A stretch of 42,527 nucleotides of DNA from Rikenellaceae bacterium (GTDB taxonomy: Bacteria; Bacteroidota; Bacteroidia; Bacteroidales; Rikenellaceae): contig JAFPAT010000075.1 in the NCBI GenBank assembly GCA_017425655.1, forward strand, positions 1 through 42,527, read 5' to 3'. Positions 32,900-41,816 of the stretch are shown piece by piece; position 1 is the stretch's first letter, and each line of letters opens with the position of its first letter. The translations under genes were made by a program, and so were the position numbers. The notes beneath the pieces are model-generated. The model made no database searches. It saw nothing but the letters and a program-made list of their open reading frames with translations, and was not told the DNA's origin.

Positions 32900-34243
32900 A
32901 TGTTGAAACGAGTAATACATTTCCTGACCGAGGGAGTATTCCAACTGCGTCCGGAAGAGGTCGAAAATCGATTTCTGCGCTGGATTTTGAAGCAGTATAA
33001 ATTGCTCTACTATACGGCACGTGGCGTGATCGAGCACAATACGTTGATGCGCTCGGCCTCGCTCACATTCTATACGCTGATGTCGATTGTGCCGCTGGCC
33101 GCGCTGATCTTTGCGGTGATGAAGGGCTTCGGTATGGCCGAAAACCTCACGCGCGAGTTACACGAAGCACTGCCGCAGTTCCCCGAATTTATCAACTACG
33201 TGGTCGGCTTTGCAAACAATGCCCTCGCACGTACGCGTGGCGGACTGCTCGCGACCTTCAGTGTGTTGGCTCTGTTCTGGGCGGTGATGCAGGTCTTCTC
33301 GTCGGTCGAGTCGGCCTTCAACAATATCTGGGAGGTGAAACGCTCGCGCGGATTCGCACGACAGTTTAGCGACTATATCACTGTGGTTGTGGTAGTTCCC
33401 GTGCTGTGGATCGCCTCGAACGCCGTTGCTCACTACCTCGATCAGTGGCTCAATATCGCCGATTCGACATTCTACCACATCTGGTCGAATGCCGCCTCAC
33501 TCCTGCTGATATGGATGATGTTCACCTTTGTCTATATCGTGCTGCCAAATACCAAAGTGCGCTTTTCGAGCGCGGCAACAGCGGCATTTGTCAGCGGTGT
33601 GGTATTTCTGCTGTTCCAATGGTTGTATGTCTATCTGCAAACGTGGATGAGTGGCTACAACGCCATCTATGGCAGTTTTGCCGCCCTGCCGTTGTTCCTC
33701 ATCTGGTTACAGACCAACTGGCAGATAGTGCTCTTCGGAGGCGAGCTGGCATTTGCATACCAGAATATTTCGAAGTTCGAGCAGGAGCGCGAGTCGCTCC
33801 ATATCAGCCACGACAACCGTCGTAAGGTTCTCTTGGCCACGATGTTGGTCATTGTGCGAGCCTTCTCGTCGGAGCGCGGACCGGTATCGTCGGAGCAGGT
33901 GAGCCACGTGTTGCGACTGCCCGTTCGTATCGTACGTGATGTGATCTTTGAACTCGAACAGGCGGGGTTGATCCTGCAAGTCAAGGGCGACGAGAACGAT
34001 AAGGCGGCATACTACGCACCGGCCAAAGATGTGCATCAGGTAACGCTCTACGACGTGATTACGGCGGTCGAGACGCACGGCGAGGAGAGCATCGACATCT
34101 TCGAGAGTGAGCAGGTGCGACTCGTGAGCCAGCTGCTCGATGCGATCAAGGATGATGCGGTTCATTCGTCAATGAATCAGCCATTTATCGAGATCGGTCG
34201 CGATTTGGAGATACTCCCCGAACAGTTCGAACCGCACGAATAG
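32900..34243 (+). CDS. YihY/BrkB-family membrane protein with winged-helix tail
   Basis: The 447-aa protein has about six membrane helices in residues 45-300 and the family pattern LMRSASLTFYTLMSIVPLAALIFAV near the first one, with NTKVRFSSAATAAFVSGVVFLL and YGSFAALPLFLIWLQTNWQIVLFGGELA later. Residues about 305-447 form a soluble C-terminal part with a winged-helix-like segment (VSSEQVSHVLRLPVRIVRDVIFELEQAGLI), resembling Rrf2-like domains. Earlier claims that this family is RNase BN are no longer accepted. Role unknown. Confidence 0.85.
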   Translation: MLKRVIHFLTEGVFQLRPEEVENRFLRWILKQYKLLYYTARGVIEHNTLMRSASLTFYTLMSIVPLAALIFAVMKGFGMAENLTRELHEALPQFPEFINYVVGFANNALARTRGGLLATFSVLALFWAVMQVFSSVESAFNNIWEVKRSRGFARQFSDYITVVVVVPVLWIASNAVAHYLDQWLNIADSTFYHIWSNAASLLLIWMMFTFVYIVLPNTKVRFSSAATAAFVSGVVFLLFQWLYVYLQTWMSGYNAIYGSFAALPLFLIWLQTNWQIVLFGGELAFAYQNISKFEQERESLHISHDNRRKVLLATMLVIVRAFSSERGPVSSEQVSHVLRLPVRIVRDVIFELEQAGLILQVKGDENDKAAYYAPAKDVHQVTLYDVITAVETHGEESIDIFESEQVRLVSQLLDAIKDDAVHSSMNQPFIEIGRDLEILPEQFEPHE

Positions 34244-34300
34244 ATCGTCGCTCAAAAGAGGTTGAAAAACAAATAATAACAAAATAAGGCTTAAATAAAA

Positions 34301-34840
34301 ATGGGAAATTTCAAAGAGGATATTGCGCGCGTAAAGGCATTCGTATTTGATGTCGATGGCGTATTTACCGATGGCGGAATTATGCCGCTGCCCAATGGCG
34401 ACTTCATTCGCAAGTACAACGCCAAAGATGGCTATGCGATCGTCTATGCTCACCGCATGGGCTTCAAGGTCTGCATCATCACGGGCGGTCGAGGCGAGCT
34501 GTTGCGTCGCCGTTTCGAGTACTATAAAGTTACACGTTTCATCGACGGTTGCACCGACAAGATCACCGAATTGCGCCGCTTTATGGCAGACGAAGGTCTT
34601 GATCCTTCGGAGGTTATCTTTATGGGCGACGATATTCCCGATTTGGAGTGTATGCGCGAGGTGGGTATCCCCGTTGCTCCTGCCGATGCAGCGTCGGAGA
34701 TTATCGAGGCGGCTCGTTACGTGTCGGAGTTCAAGGGCGGATGTGGCTGCGTACGCGACATTATCGAGCAGACGCTCCGCGCACAGGACTGCTGGGCGAA
34801 GAATTGCGAGGGCGTTGCCGGCGATGTAACTTCGGCATAG
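34301..34840 (+). CDS. kdsC: HAD phosphatase, KdsC type
   Basis: KdsC hydrolyses 3-deoxy-D-manno-octulosonate 8-phosphate to Kdo in lipopolysaccharide synthesis. The 179-aa sequence has the HAD nucleophile FDVDGVFTDGG (Asp17, Asp19), NAKDGYAIVYA, ITGGRGEL and the metal-binding GDDIPDLECM segment. Length and the absence of a cap domain match the tetrameric C0-type KdsC family. A 57-bp gap separates it from the YihY-family gene. A Cys-rich C-terminal tail (GCGCVRDI, CWAKNC) is a small extra. Confidence 0.88.
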   Translation: MGNFKEDIARVKAFVFDVDGVFTDGGIMPLPNGDFIRKYNAKDGYAIVYAHRMGFKVCIITGGRGELLRRRFEYYKVTRFIDGCTDKITELRRFMADEGLDPSEVIFMGDDIPDLECMREVGIPVAPADAASEIIEAARYVSEFKGGCGCVRDIIEQTLRAQDCWAKNCEGVAGDVTSA

Positions 34841-34882
34841 AGACCCTGCTTGTAACAAAGAGTTTTTCCGAAAGAAAAATCG

Positions 34883-34913
34883 ACGCGCTCCCTTCGATGG
34901 GGGGCGCGTTTTA
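34883..34913 (+). terminator. Intrinsic terminator after kdsC
   Basis: ACGCGCTCCC (34883-34892) pairs with the GGGGGCGCGT arm (34900-34909) with one wobble, 7-base loop, followed by TTTTAATTT. It closes the xerD-to-kdsC run. Confidence 0.85.
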
Positions 34914-34930
34914 ATTTGCATCTGGACCTG

Positions 34931-34976
34931 TTTTTCGATTGAATTGTAGATTTTTCGATTGAAATTGGTATCTTTG
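34931..34976 (+). promoter_or_regulatory. 20-bp direct repeat and -7 box upstream of the MATE gene
   Basis: TTTTTCGATTGAATTGTAGA (34931-34950) is followed directly by TTTTTCGATTGAAATTGGTA (34951-34970), two near-identical 20-base units. The second runs into TATCTTTG (34969-34976), a consensus -7 box. The repeats cover the -33 region and could bind a regulator. Confidence 0.5.
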
Positions 34977-35007
34977 CAGCCCGAAAAGGAAAGTTAGGAA
35001 TAAATCA

Positions 35008-36393
35008 ATGGCGCAACAACAGACCACACCCCTCTCGTTAGGTACCGACAATTTGGGAAAATTGCTCGTTCGATATGCTGTGCCCGCCATTGTAGCGACC
35101 GTAACATCGGCCTTGTACAACATCACCGACAGCGTCTTTATCGGTCAGGGCGTAGGCCCGCTGGCAATGACTGCGCTCGGTATATGTATGCCGATTATGA
35201 GCATTACGGCCGCCTTCGGTGCGATGGTCGGTGTGGGTGGCTCGGCTCTGGCTTCGATACGTTTAGGGCAGGGTAATAAGGCCGCAGCGTTCCGCATTCT
35301 GGGTAACATCGTGCTGCTCAACCTGATCTTCGGCGTGGCGACGATGGCGTTCTGTCTGTTGTTCCTCGATAAGTTGCTCTTTCTGTTCGGCGCAAGCGAA
35401 GCGACGATCGGCTACGCTCACGAATATATGACGATTCTGCTCTGGGGAAATGTGGTTACACACCTCTATCTCGGTCTGAACGCCATACTGCGCTCGACGG
35501 GCTATCCGACCAAATCGATGGTCGTAATGTTGATCTCGGTGGCGGTCAATTGTGTGCTCGACCCGCTCTTCATCTTCGGTTTCGATTGGGGCATAGCCGG
35601 CTCGGCATATGCAACCGTAATCGCTCAAACGACCGCGCTGATCTATGAGTTGGTCCATTTCGCCAACCCGAAAAATTTCCTCCACTTCCGTCGCTCGATC
35701 TTCCGCCTACGCAAGGATATCACGATGAAAATCATCTCGATCGGTATGGCTCCGTTCCTTGTTCAGTCGTGCGCAAGTCTGGTTTCGATGCTCAATAACA
35801 ACGCCCTGAAAGAGTATGGCGGCGACCTGCATATCGGCGCATTCAGCATCGTCAATCGTATCGCGCTGCTCTTTATTATGTTCGTCAATGGCCTGAATCA
35901 GGGTATGCAGCCCATTGTCGGCTACAACTACGGCGCGAAGCTCTACGGGCGCGTATTGAAGATCCTGAAAATGGGTATCTTCTGCGGTGTGGCAATCACC
36001 ACAACGGGCTTCCTCTGTGCCGAATTTCTGCCACGCGTAATCGCCGGATTCTTCTCCGACGCTTCGACCCCGATGGGCCGCGAGTTGATCGAATTGGCGG
36101 CACACGCAATGCGCGTGGTGATGATGGCAATGCCGATTGTCGGCTTCCAGATCGTCGCGGCGAACTTCTTCCAGAGCATCGGCAAACCGCAACGCGCAAT
36201 CGCCCTCTCGATCACGCGACAGGTGATCTTTCTGGTACCACTGCTGATCTTTATGCCTCGCTTCTGGGGTATCGAAGGTGTATGGTATTGTATGCCTATC
36301 GCCGATGTCGCTTCGGCAATCTTGGCGGGCATACTGCTTGCAATTCAGGTGCGTAAATTGCGCCGCAACCCCTCGTCGGAGCGTTCGATTTAG
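35008..36393 (+). CDS. MATE-family multidrug efflux transporter
   Basis: The 461-aa protein has 12 membrane segments and MATE features: LVRYAVPAIVATVTSALYNITDSVFIGQGVG at the start (helix 1) with the conserved Asn-Ile-Thr-Asp, and GLNAILRSTGYPTKSM around the fourth helix. The NGLNQGMQPIVGYNYGAKLYGR loop is typical of the MepA-like branch. It probably exports cationic drugs or metabolites with Na+ or H+. It is monocistronic between two terminators, with direct repeats at its promoter that suggest local regulation. Confidence 0.9.
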   Translation: MAQQQTTPLSLGTDNLGKLLVRYAVPAIVATVTSALYNITDSVFIGQGVGPLAMTALGICMPIMSITAAFGAMVGVGGSALASIRLGQGNKAAAFRILGNIVLLNLIFGVATMAFCLLFLDKLLFLFGASEATIGYAHEYMTILLWGNVVTHLYLGLNAILRSTGYPTKSMVVMLISVAVNCVLDPLFIFGFDWGIAGSAYATVIAQTTALIYELVHFANPKNFLHFRRSIFRLRKDITMKIISIGMAPFLVQSCASLVSMLNNNALKEYGGDLHIGAFSIVNRIALLFIMFVNGLNQGMQPIVGYNYGAKLYGRVLKILKMGIFCGVAITTTGFLCAEFLPRVIAGFFSDASTPMGRELIELAAHAMRVVMMAMPIVGFQIVAANFFQSIGKPQRAIALSITRQVIFLVPLLIFMPRFWGIEGVWYCMPIADVASAILAGILLAIQVRKLRRNPSSERSI

Positions 36394-36418
36394 TCGGGAA
36401 ATTCAACGATTAACAGAT

Positions 36419-36456
36419 AATCAGGCCGCGCTCTTTCGGGTGCGGCTTTTCTGATT
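36419..36456 (+). terminator. Intrinsic terminator after the MATE gene
   Basis: GCCGCGCTC (36425-36433) pairs with GGGTGCGGC (36438-36446) with two wobbles and a 4-base loop, followed by TTTT. AATCAG and CTGATT extend the pairing on the outside. Confidence 0.8.
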
Positions 36457-36490
36457 AACAAATCACAATTCAAAATAGACAATTCCGAAT

Positions 36491-36522
36491 TTTGAATTTG
36501 CCAACTATTTTTTATACCTTTA
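36491..36522 (+). promoter_or_regulatory. Candidate promoter of dnaB
   Basis: TTTG (36491-36494), a 20-base spacer and TACCTTTA (36515-36522) match the consensus with one mismatch in the last base. The predicted leader is about 16 bases. Confidence 0.55.
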
Positions 36523-36544
36523 CACCTCTAATTGACTACGAAGA

Positions 36545-38197
36545 ATGGCGAAAAAAGAGTACAAATCATCCACAGAGAAGAATCGCGAGGCTTTCAACGC
36601 GCTGACCGAGATCGGCGGAACCGTGCCCCCACAGGCCGTAGAGCTTGAAGAGGCGGTGCTCGGTGCCCTTATGCTCGACAAGGACAGCGTAATTGCCGTA
36701 CAGGAATATATCTCGCCCGACTCGTTCTATGAGCCGGTACACCGAACAATCTACAAGGCTATCGAGGAGCTTTCGCGCGCACTGAAACCGATTGACCTCT
36801 ACACCGTTACCGAGCAACTCAAATCGCAGGGTCTGCTCAAAGAGGTGGGCGGCGCATCGTTCTTGGCACAGCTCACCCAGAAGGTGGGCTCGGCGGCACA
36901 CGTCGAATTCCATGCCAAGATCATCGCACAGAAACACGTTCAGCGCGAGCTGATTCGCTCGGCAACCGAGATTCAGCGTCAGGCCTACGACGAGACGATG
37001 GATGTTACCGACCTGATCGGCTTTGCCGAAAAGGAGATCTTCGACGTTGCCGAAGGACACGTCAAGCGTTCGGTACAGGACTCGAAAAGCGTTCTGGCAA
37101 AGACACTTAAGTCGATCGAAGAGGCTGGCAAGAACAAAGAGGCCTTCAGCGGTGTTCCGTCGGGATTTGTCGCCATTGACCGCGAGACACTCGGCTGGCA
37201 GCCCTCCGATTTGGTTATTCTTGCAGCGCGTCCCGCGATGGGTAAAACGGCCTTCGTGCTGACAATGGCCCGCAACATCACGGTCGATCACGAACGCCCC
37301 GTAGCCGTCTTCTCGCTTGAAATGAGCGCCGAACAGCTGATGAAGCGATTGATCATCGCCGAGTCGGGTCTGGACGGCACCGCAGTCAAGAGTGGTAAGC
37401 TCACACCCGATCAGTGGCGACACCTCGAATCTTCGACCAAGCCGCTGGGTATGGCACCCCTCTATATCGATGATACTCCGGCACTTTCGATTTATGAGTT
37501 CCGTTCGAAGGCTCGCCGTCTGAAACTTCATAACAACATCCAGCTGATCATTATCGACTACTTGCAGCTGATGACCGCTGCCGAATCGGGTCAGAATAAG
37601 GGCAACCGCGAACAGGAGGTTGCACAGATCTCGCGTACGCTCAAAGCGATCGCCAAAGAGCTCAATGTGCCGATTATCGCACTGTCGCAGTTGAGCCGTC
37701 AGACCGAGCTTCGCGGTGGTAACAAACGCCCGCAGTTGAGCGACCTTCGTGAGTCGGGTGCAATCGAGCAGGATGCTGATATTGTGGCATTTATCCACCG
37801 CCCCGAATACTATGGCATCACCGAAGACGAGCAGGGACAATCGACCGCAGGTATGGCCGAATTTATCCTCGCCAAGCACCGTAACGGCTCGGTGGGCACG
37901 ATCAATCTCCGCTTCCGCAAGGAGCAGGCCCGCTTCCTCGACTACGATGCCGACACCGCACACGAGACGTACAGCTACGCCGATAGTTCGATGGGTGCAG
38001 GAGGTCCGTTAGGTGGCACTTCGGCTCCGGCATCGACTCTGTCAGCAGGCGGCGGTATGGCCGGTTTGACGGGCGAATTAGCAGGTGGTTTAGCGTCGGG
38101 CATTGGCAGTGGCGAATTCGACCTTCCGCCCGCAGGCGCGCCCTTGCAGGGCGGTACGATCGGTACCCCGCAACCCTTCACCGAGGAGCCATTTTAA
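36545..38197 (+). CDS. dnaB: Replicative DNA helicase DnaB with SSB-like C-terminal tail
   Basis: DnaB is the hexameric 5'-3' helicase of the replication fork. The N-terminal domain is residues about 28-135. The RecA-like motor has Walker A ARPAMGKTAF (GKT at 233-235), FSLEMSAEQLMKRL, the Walker B region LIIIDYLQLM, LSQLSRQTE and the arginine-finger-side motif LRESGAIEQDADIV. Residues 1-480 cover the usual protein. Residues 481-550 are an added Gly/Ala/Ser/Pro-rich tail ending in TPQPFTEEPF, which looks like the linker and acidic PF tip of SSB. It has its own promoter. Confidence 0.95.
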   Translation: MAKKEYKSSTEKNREAFNALTEIGGTVPPQAVELEEAVLGALMLDKDSVIAVQEYISPDSFYEPVHRTIYKAIEELSRALKPIDLYTVTEQLKSQGLLKEVGGASFLAQLTQKVGSAAHVEFHAKIIAQKHVQRELIRSATEIQRQAYDETMDVTDLIGFAEKEIFDVAEGHVKRSVQDSKSVLAKTLKSIEEAGKNKEAFSGVPSGFVAIDRETLGWQPSDLVILAARPAMGKTAFVLTMARNITVDHERPVAVFSLEMSAEQLMKRLIIAESGLDGTAVKSGKLTPDQWRHLESSTKPLGMAPLYIDDTPALSIYEFRSKARRLKLHNNIQLIIIDYLQLMTAAESGQNKGNREQEVAQISRTLKAIAKELNVPIIALSQLSRQTELRGGNKRPQLSDLRESGAIEQDADIVAFIHRPEYYGITEDEQGQSTAGMAEFILAKHRNGSVGTINLRFRKEQARFLDYDADTAHETYSYADSSMGAGGPLGGTSAPASTLSAGGGMAGLTGELAGGLASGIGSGEFDLPPAGAPLQGGTIGTPQPFTEEPF

Positions 38198-38256
38198 CGA
38201 AGTTTTCTGCCGCACCACACTCGATGCGAAGAGTATAAAACAAGACACGTAACAAT

Positions 38257-39795
38257 ATGTTTGTCAAGACCTTTGCCGGTACAGTTGTAGGAATCGACGC
38301 AGTTGTTGTAACCGTCGAAACGGACATCACGCGCGGTATGGGTCTGTTCATTGTCGGTCTGCCCGACAACGCCGTGAAGGAGTCGCAGGAGCGCATCCGC
38401 GCGGCATTTGAGAATAGCGGTTTCCGCATCAGCGCACGCAAAAGTGTGATCAACCTCGCCCCTGCCGATCTGCGCAAAGAGGGCTCGCTGTTTGATCTTC
38501 CGATTGCGGTCGCACTATTGGCCGCGACCGAACAAATCGAGTGCGATCTGCTTGATAAATATATGATCCTCGGCGAGTTATCGCTCGATGGCTCGGTGCG
38601 CGCGATCAAGGGCGCACTGCCCCTCGCTGTACGCGCAGCGAAGGAGGGATTGCGCGGCATAATCCTCCCCGAGGAGAATGCTGCGGAGGCTGCCGTGGTC
38701 GAGGGATTGGAGGTCATCGGTGTCAATTCACTGCGACAGGTCGCCGCCTTTCTTTCGGGCGAAGAGCAGATCGAACCTTACCACCTCGAAGTGGAGCAAC
38801 TATTTGAAACAGAGGCGGATCGTTTCAGCGAAGATTTTGCCGACGTGAAAGGTCAGGCGCAGGCCAAACGCGCTTTGGAGATCGCGGCGGCAGGTGGCCA
38901 CAACGTCATTATGATCGGCTCTCCCGGCTCGGGCAAGACGATGCTCGCGCGACGTATGCCCTCGATTATGCCACCGCTGACCCTCAACGAGGCACTCGAA
39001 ACCACCAAGATACATTCGGTCGCGGGCAAACTCGGCAGCGAACGCGGTCTGCTGGCTCGCCGTCCCTTCCGCGCTCCGCACCACCTCACATCGCAGGTGG
39101 CTCTGATTGGTGGCGGCTCCTCGCCACAACCGGGCGAGGCATCGCTGGCACACAACGGAATTCTGTTCCTCGACGAGCTGCCCGAATTTGGTCGCAATAT
39201 GCTCGAAGTGCTGCGTCAGCCGCTGGAAGACAAGAAGATAACCGTCTCACGTGCAAAATATAGCGTCGAATATCCCGCCAATTTTTCACTCATCGCGTCG
39301 ATGAATCCCTGCCCCTGTGGCTACTACAACCACCCGACCAAGGAGTGTACCTGCCCTGCGGGTGCGGTGTTCCGATATATGAATCGCATTTCGGGACCGC
39401 TGCTCGACCGAATCGATATGCATATCGAGGTTACGCCCGTGGCATTGGAGGAGCTTTCGAGCGACCGCCAAGAGGAGTCGAGTGCTACTATCCGTGAGCG
39501 GGTTATACGTGCCCGCGCGATACAAACGGCTCGTTTTGAGGGCATTGAGGGTGTGCATACCAACGCGATGATGAATAGTCGAATGTTGCGCGAGTACTGT
39601 CCGTTGGATGCTTCGGCACGCACACTTTTGGAGCGCGCAATGGAGCGACTGAACCTCTCGGCCCGCGCCTACGACCGCATTATCAAGGTTGCCCGCACAA
39701 TTGCCGACCTCGCCGCCGAGGAGCAGATCACACCCGCCCATATCGCCGAGGCGATCACCTACCGCAGCCTCGACCGCGAGAATTGGGGTCGATAG
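38257..39795 (+). CDS. comM: YifB/ComM-family Mg-chelatase-like AAA+ ATPase
   Basis: The 512-aa protein has an N-terminal Lon-like S5 fold (residues 1-170, with NLAPADLRKEGSLFDLPIAVALLAA) and the AAA+ core with Walker A GSPGSGKTML (221-230), GILFLDELPEFGRNMLEVLRQP (Walker B), and the Mg-chelatase C-terminal region with LSARAYDRIIKVARTIADL. In Vibrio and Haemophilus, ComM is a helicase that drives branch migration during transformation. The order of the domains and the length match. It lies 59 bp after dnaB. An ATTCACA repeat lies 19 bp after its stop. Confidence 0.9.
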   Translation: MFVKTFAGTVVGIDAVVVTVETDITRGMGLFIVGLPDNAVKESQERIRAAFENSGFRISARKSVINLAPADLRKEGSLFDLPIAVALLAATEQIECDLLDKYMILGELSLDGSVRAIKGALPLAVRAAKEGLRGIILPEENAAEAAVVEGLEVIGVNSLRQVAAFLSGEEQIEPYHLEVEQLFETEADRFSEDFADVKGQAQAKRALEIAAAGGHNVIMIGSPGSGKTMLARRMPSIMPPLTLNEALETTKIHSVAGKLGSERGLLARRPFRAPHHLTSQVALIGGGSSPQPGEASLAHNGILFLDELPEFGRNMLEVLRQPLEDKKITVSRAKYSVEYPANFSLIASMNPCPCGYYNHPTKECTCPAGAVFRYMNRISGPLLDRIDMHIEVTPVALEELSSDRQEESSATIRERVIRARAIQTARFEGIEGVHTNAMMNSRMLREYCPLDASARTLLERAMERLNLSARAYDRIIKVARTIADLAAEEQITPAHIAEAITYRSLDRENWGR

Positions 39796-39814
39796 TGAGG
39801 AGGCGCGATTTGTG

Positions 39815-39840
39815 ATTCACAATTCACAATTCACAATTTA
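39815..39840 (+). repeat. ATTCACA heptad repeat after comM
   Basis: Three ATTCACA units (ATTCACA, ATTCACA, ATTCACA) run into TTATTTTTTTT. The unit direction matches the transcription direction of the upstream gene, as at folC, cmk and ispH. Confidence 0.8.
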
Positions 39841-39870
39841 TTTTTTTTGGGAAAACCAAAACAAGCAAAA

Positions 39871-39905
39871 AATAACAAAGGCGAAATCGGTTGATTTCGC
39901 CTTTG
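39871..39905. terminator. Bidirectional terminator between comM and the CE1-like esterase
   Basis: CAAAGGCGAAATC (39876-39888) pairs perfectly with GATTTCGCCTTTG (39893-39905), a 13-bp stem with a 4-base loop. An A-rich run before it gives T residues on the - strand; only short T content follows on the + strand. Confidence 0.8.
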
Positions 39906-39954
39906 CCATCTCTTTGCGTTCTAAATATCACATTATCTGCGAATTACCCACGCC

Positions 39955-40809
39955 CTACTCTGCGAAGCCGATCGAAACGTAGGTCAGAATATCGGGCAGG
40001 GCGGTCTGCCAATAGATCCACGAGTGGCCGCCGTCGCGCACGCGGAGCTCAACCGGGATCTTATGCGAACGCAGGGCGCGAACGAAATCGATATTGCCGT
40101 CGAACAGATAGTCATCGTCGCCGCAATCAACCCTCACGCGTACCTTGCGCAGTGCCTCAACCTGCTCGTCGCTCAAAGCAAGTGCCAACTTCACGCCACC
40201 AAGAGAGTCGAGAGTCGAGATGTATTCGTCTGTATATGAGCGATTTTTGTTGTAGGGAGTACCACTCATTCGGGCACTGATCGGGCAAGCCGACGAGAAG
40301 AGTTCGGGGTGGCGCATCGTGTAGAACATCGTGCCGTAGCCACCCATCGACAGACCAGCAATGGCACGCGTGCGTGTGTCGGCCTTGATACGATAGGTGC
40401 TCTCGATGTAGGGGATAAACTCCTCGATGAAGAAGCGCTCGTAGGGCCAATTGGTCTGATCGAAGTAACCGAAGTTCAGGCCGTTATGGTCCTTACCCTC
40501 GCCCGAAGCGTCGGGCATCACGATCACCATCGGCAACGAACGACCCTCCTTGATCACACCGTCGATAATGCGCTTTGCGTTGCCCGATGTGGGCCACGAG
40601 GTGTGGGTTCCGTTTGCGCCGTGCAGCAGGTAAAGAACGGGGTACGAGCGATCCGATTTATCGTAGCCATCGGGCAGGTAAATCGAATACTCCTTCTCTG
40701 TGCCGAGCAGTTTGCTCTCCATTTTGCACTCAATAAGGCGGCTCTGTGCCGAAGCCGATGCCGCAACAAAGAGCGCGGCAACCAATAACATTAAACGTTT
40801 CATATTCAT
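39955..40809 (-). CDS. Secreted CE1-like esterase
   Basis: The 284-aa protein has a signal peptide ([20 protein letters not shown]) and an alpha/beta-hydrolase fold of the putative-esterase (CE1/feruloyl esterase, S-formylglutathione hydrolase-like) family: [25 protein letters not shown] with nucleophile Ser154, [12 protein letters not shown] with acidic residues 231-233, and [10 protein letters not shown] with His262. It may cleave ester side groups on plant or host glycans. The first ATG at 40809 overlaps the nfo stop as ATGA; the ATG at 40803 is the alternative start. Confidence 0.82.
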   Translation of the reverse strand: MNMKRLMLLVAALFVAASASAQSRLIECKMESKLLGTEKEYSIYLPDGYDKSDRSYPVLYLLHGANGTHTSWPTSGNAKRIIDGVIKEGRSLPMVIVMPDASGEGKDHNGLNFGYFDQTNWPYERFFIEEFIPYIESTYRIKADTRTRAIAGLSMGGYGTMFYTMRHPELFSSACPISARMSGTPYNKNRSYTDEYISTLDSLGGVKLALALSDEQVEALRKVRVRVDCGDDDYLFDGNIDFVRALRSHKIPVELRVRDGGHSWIYWQTALPDILTYVSIGFAE

Positions 40810-41651
40810 TCGTTTGCAAATTTATTCAAAATAGCGATCTCCTCCGCCCAACGGCTCTCATCGGGAGTTTCGAGGATCAACGGCAGGTCGTCGAAACGGC
40901 TGTCGCGGGCGATAAATCGGAAGCACTCCCAACCGATCTGACCCTCGCCGAGCGGGGTGTGGCGGTCGATGCGGCTGCCCAGCGGTCGCAGGGCATCGTT
41001 AAGGTGCATACCTCGCAGATATTCAAAGCCCACTTCGCGGTCGAACTCCTCGAATGTACGCTCACAAGCAAGCTCCGACGAGAGGTCGTAACCCGCTGCA
41101 AATGAGTGGCAAGTATCAAGACAAACACCCACACGCGAGCGATCCTCAACACCGTCGATAATGCGCTTCAACTGCCAAAAGGCGAAGCCCACGTTGGAGC
41201 CCTGACCCGCCGTATTTTCGATCACGGCCGTAACGCCTTTGGTGGCACGGAGAGCGATGTTGATCGACTCGGCAACACGGTCCAGGCACTCCTCGGTCGA
41301 GATCTTTTTCAGATGCGACCCGGGGTGGAAATTGAGGCGGTCAAGACCGAGCTGTTCGCAACGCTGCATCTCGTCGATAAAGGCCTCGCGCGAACGCTCC
41401 AAACCCTCCTGTTCGGGGTGGCCGAGATTGATCAGGTAGCTATCGTGCGGCAAGACCTGTTTCGGTGAGATTCCCGCTGTGGCGAGCTCACGTGCAAAGG
41501 CCTCGATCGAGGTCGCCGAAAGGGGAGCCGAACGCCATTGGCGTTGGTTTTTGGTGAAGAGAGCGAAGGCCGTAGCCCCGATCTCCGAAGCATTGCGGGG
41601 GGCATTTTCGACACCGCCCGATGCGCTTACGTGCGCTCCAAAAAACTTCAT
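40806..41651 (-). CDS. nfo: Endonuclease IV
   Basis: Nfo cleaves at abasic sites in base excision repair with three zinc ions. The 281-aa TIM-barrel protein shows the metal-ligand motifs [65 protein letters not shown] and LILETP in the expected order. Length and the spacing of the eight motifs match the family exactly. Its stop overlaps the start of the esterase gene, so the two are probably one transcript. Confidence 0.95.
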   Translation of the reverse strand: MKFFGAHVSASGGVENAPRNASEIGATAFALFTKNQRQWRSAPLSATSIEAFARELATAGISPKQVLPHDSYLINLGHPEQEGLERSREAFIDEMQRCEQLGLDRLNFHPGSHLKKISTEECLDRVAESINIALRATKGVTAVIENTAGQGSNVGFAFWQLKRIIDGVEDRSRVGVCLDTCHSFAAGYDLSSELACERTFEEFDREVGFEYLRGMHLNDALRPLGSRIDRHTPLGEGQIGWECFRFIARDSRFDDLPLILETPDESRWAEEIAILNKFANE

Positions 41652-41773
41652 ACGATTTCTATTTTTCGATTTCTCTACTACAAAGCTACGATTATTTTAC
41701 AAAAGTGCCACTACTCGCGCCAAAAGTTTTGCAAGTTATCGCTCTCGGAGCGCGTTTTATCAATATTTTTGGT

Positions 41774-41781
41774 TATCTTTG
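41774..41781 (+). promoter_or_regulatory. Candidate -7 box for the DUF3078-like gene
   Basis: TATCTTTG matches the -7 consensus 35 bp before the ATG. A perfect TTTG is not found 19-20 bases upstream. Confidence 0.5.
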
Positions 41782-41816
41782 TACGAATGTTTACTTATCC
41801 GAAAACCGTTTGAAAT

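Noticed and set aside
36566-37963. 465-codon open frame on the - strand
   Set aside because: It is antisense to dnaB, whose motifs are clear; the frame is a by-product of codon bias.
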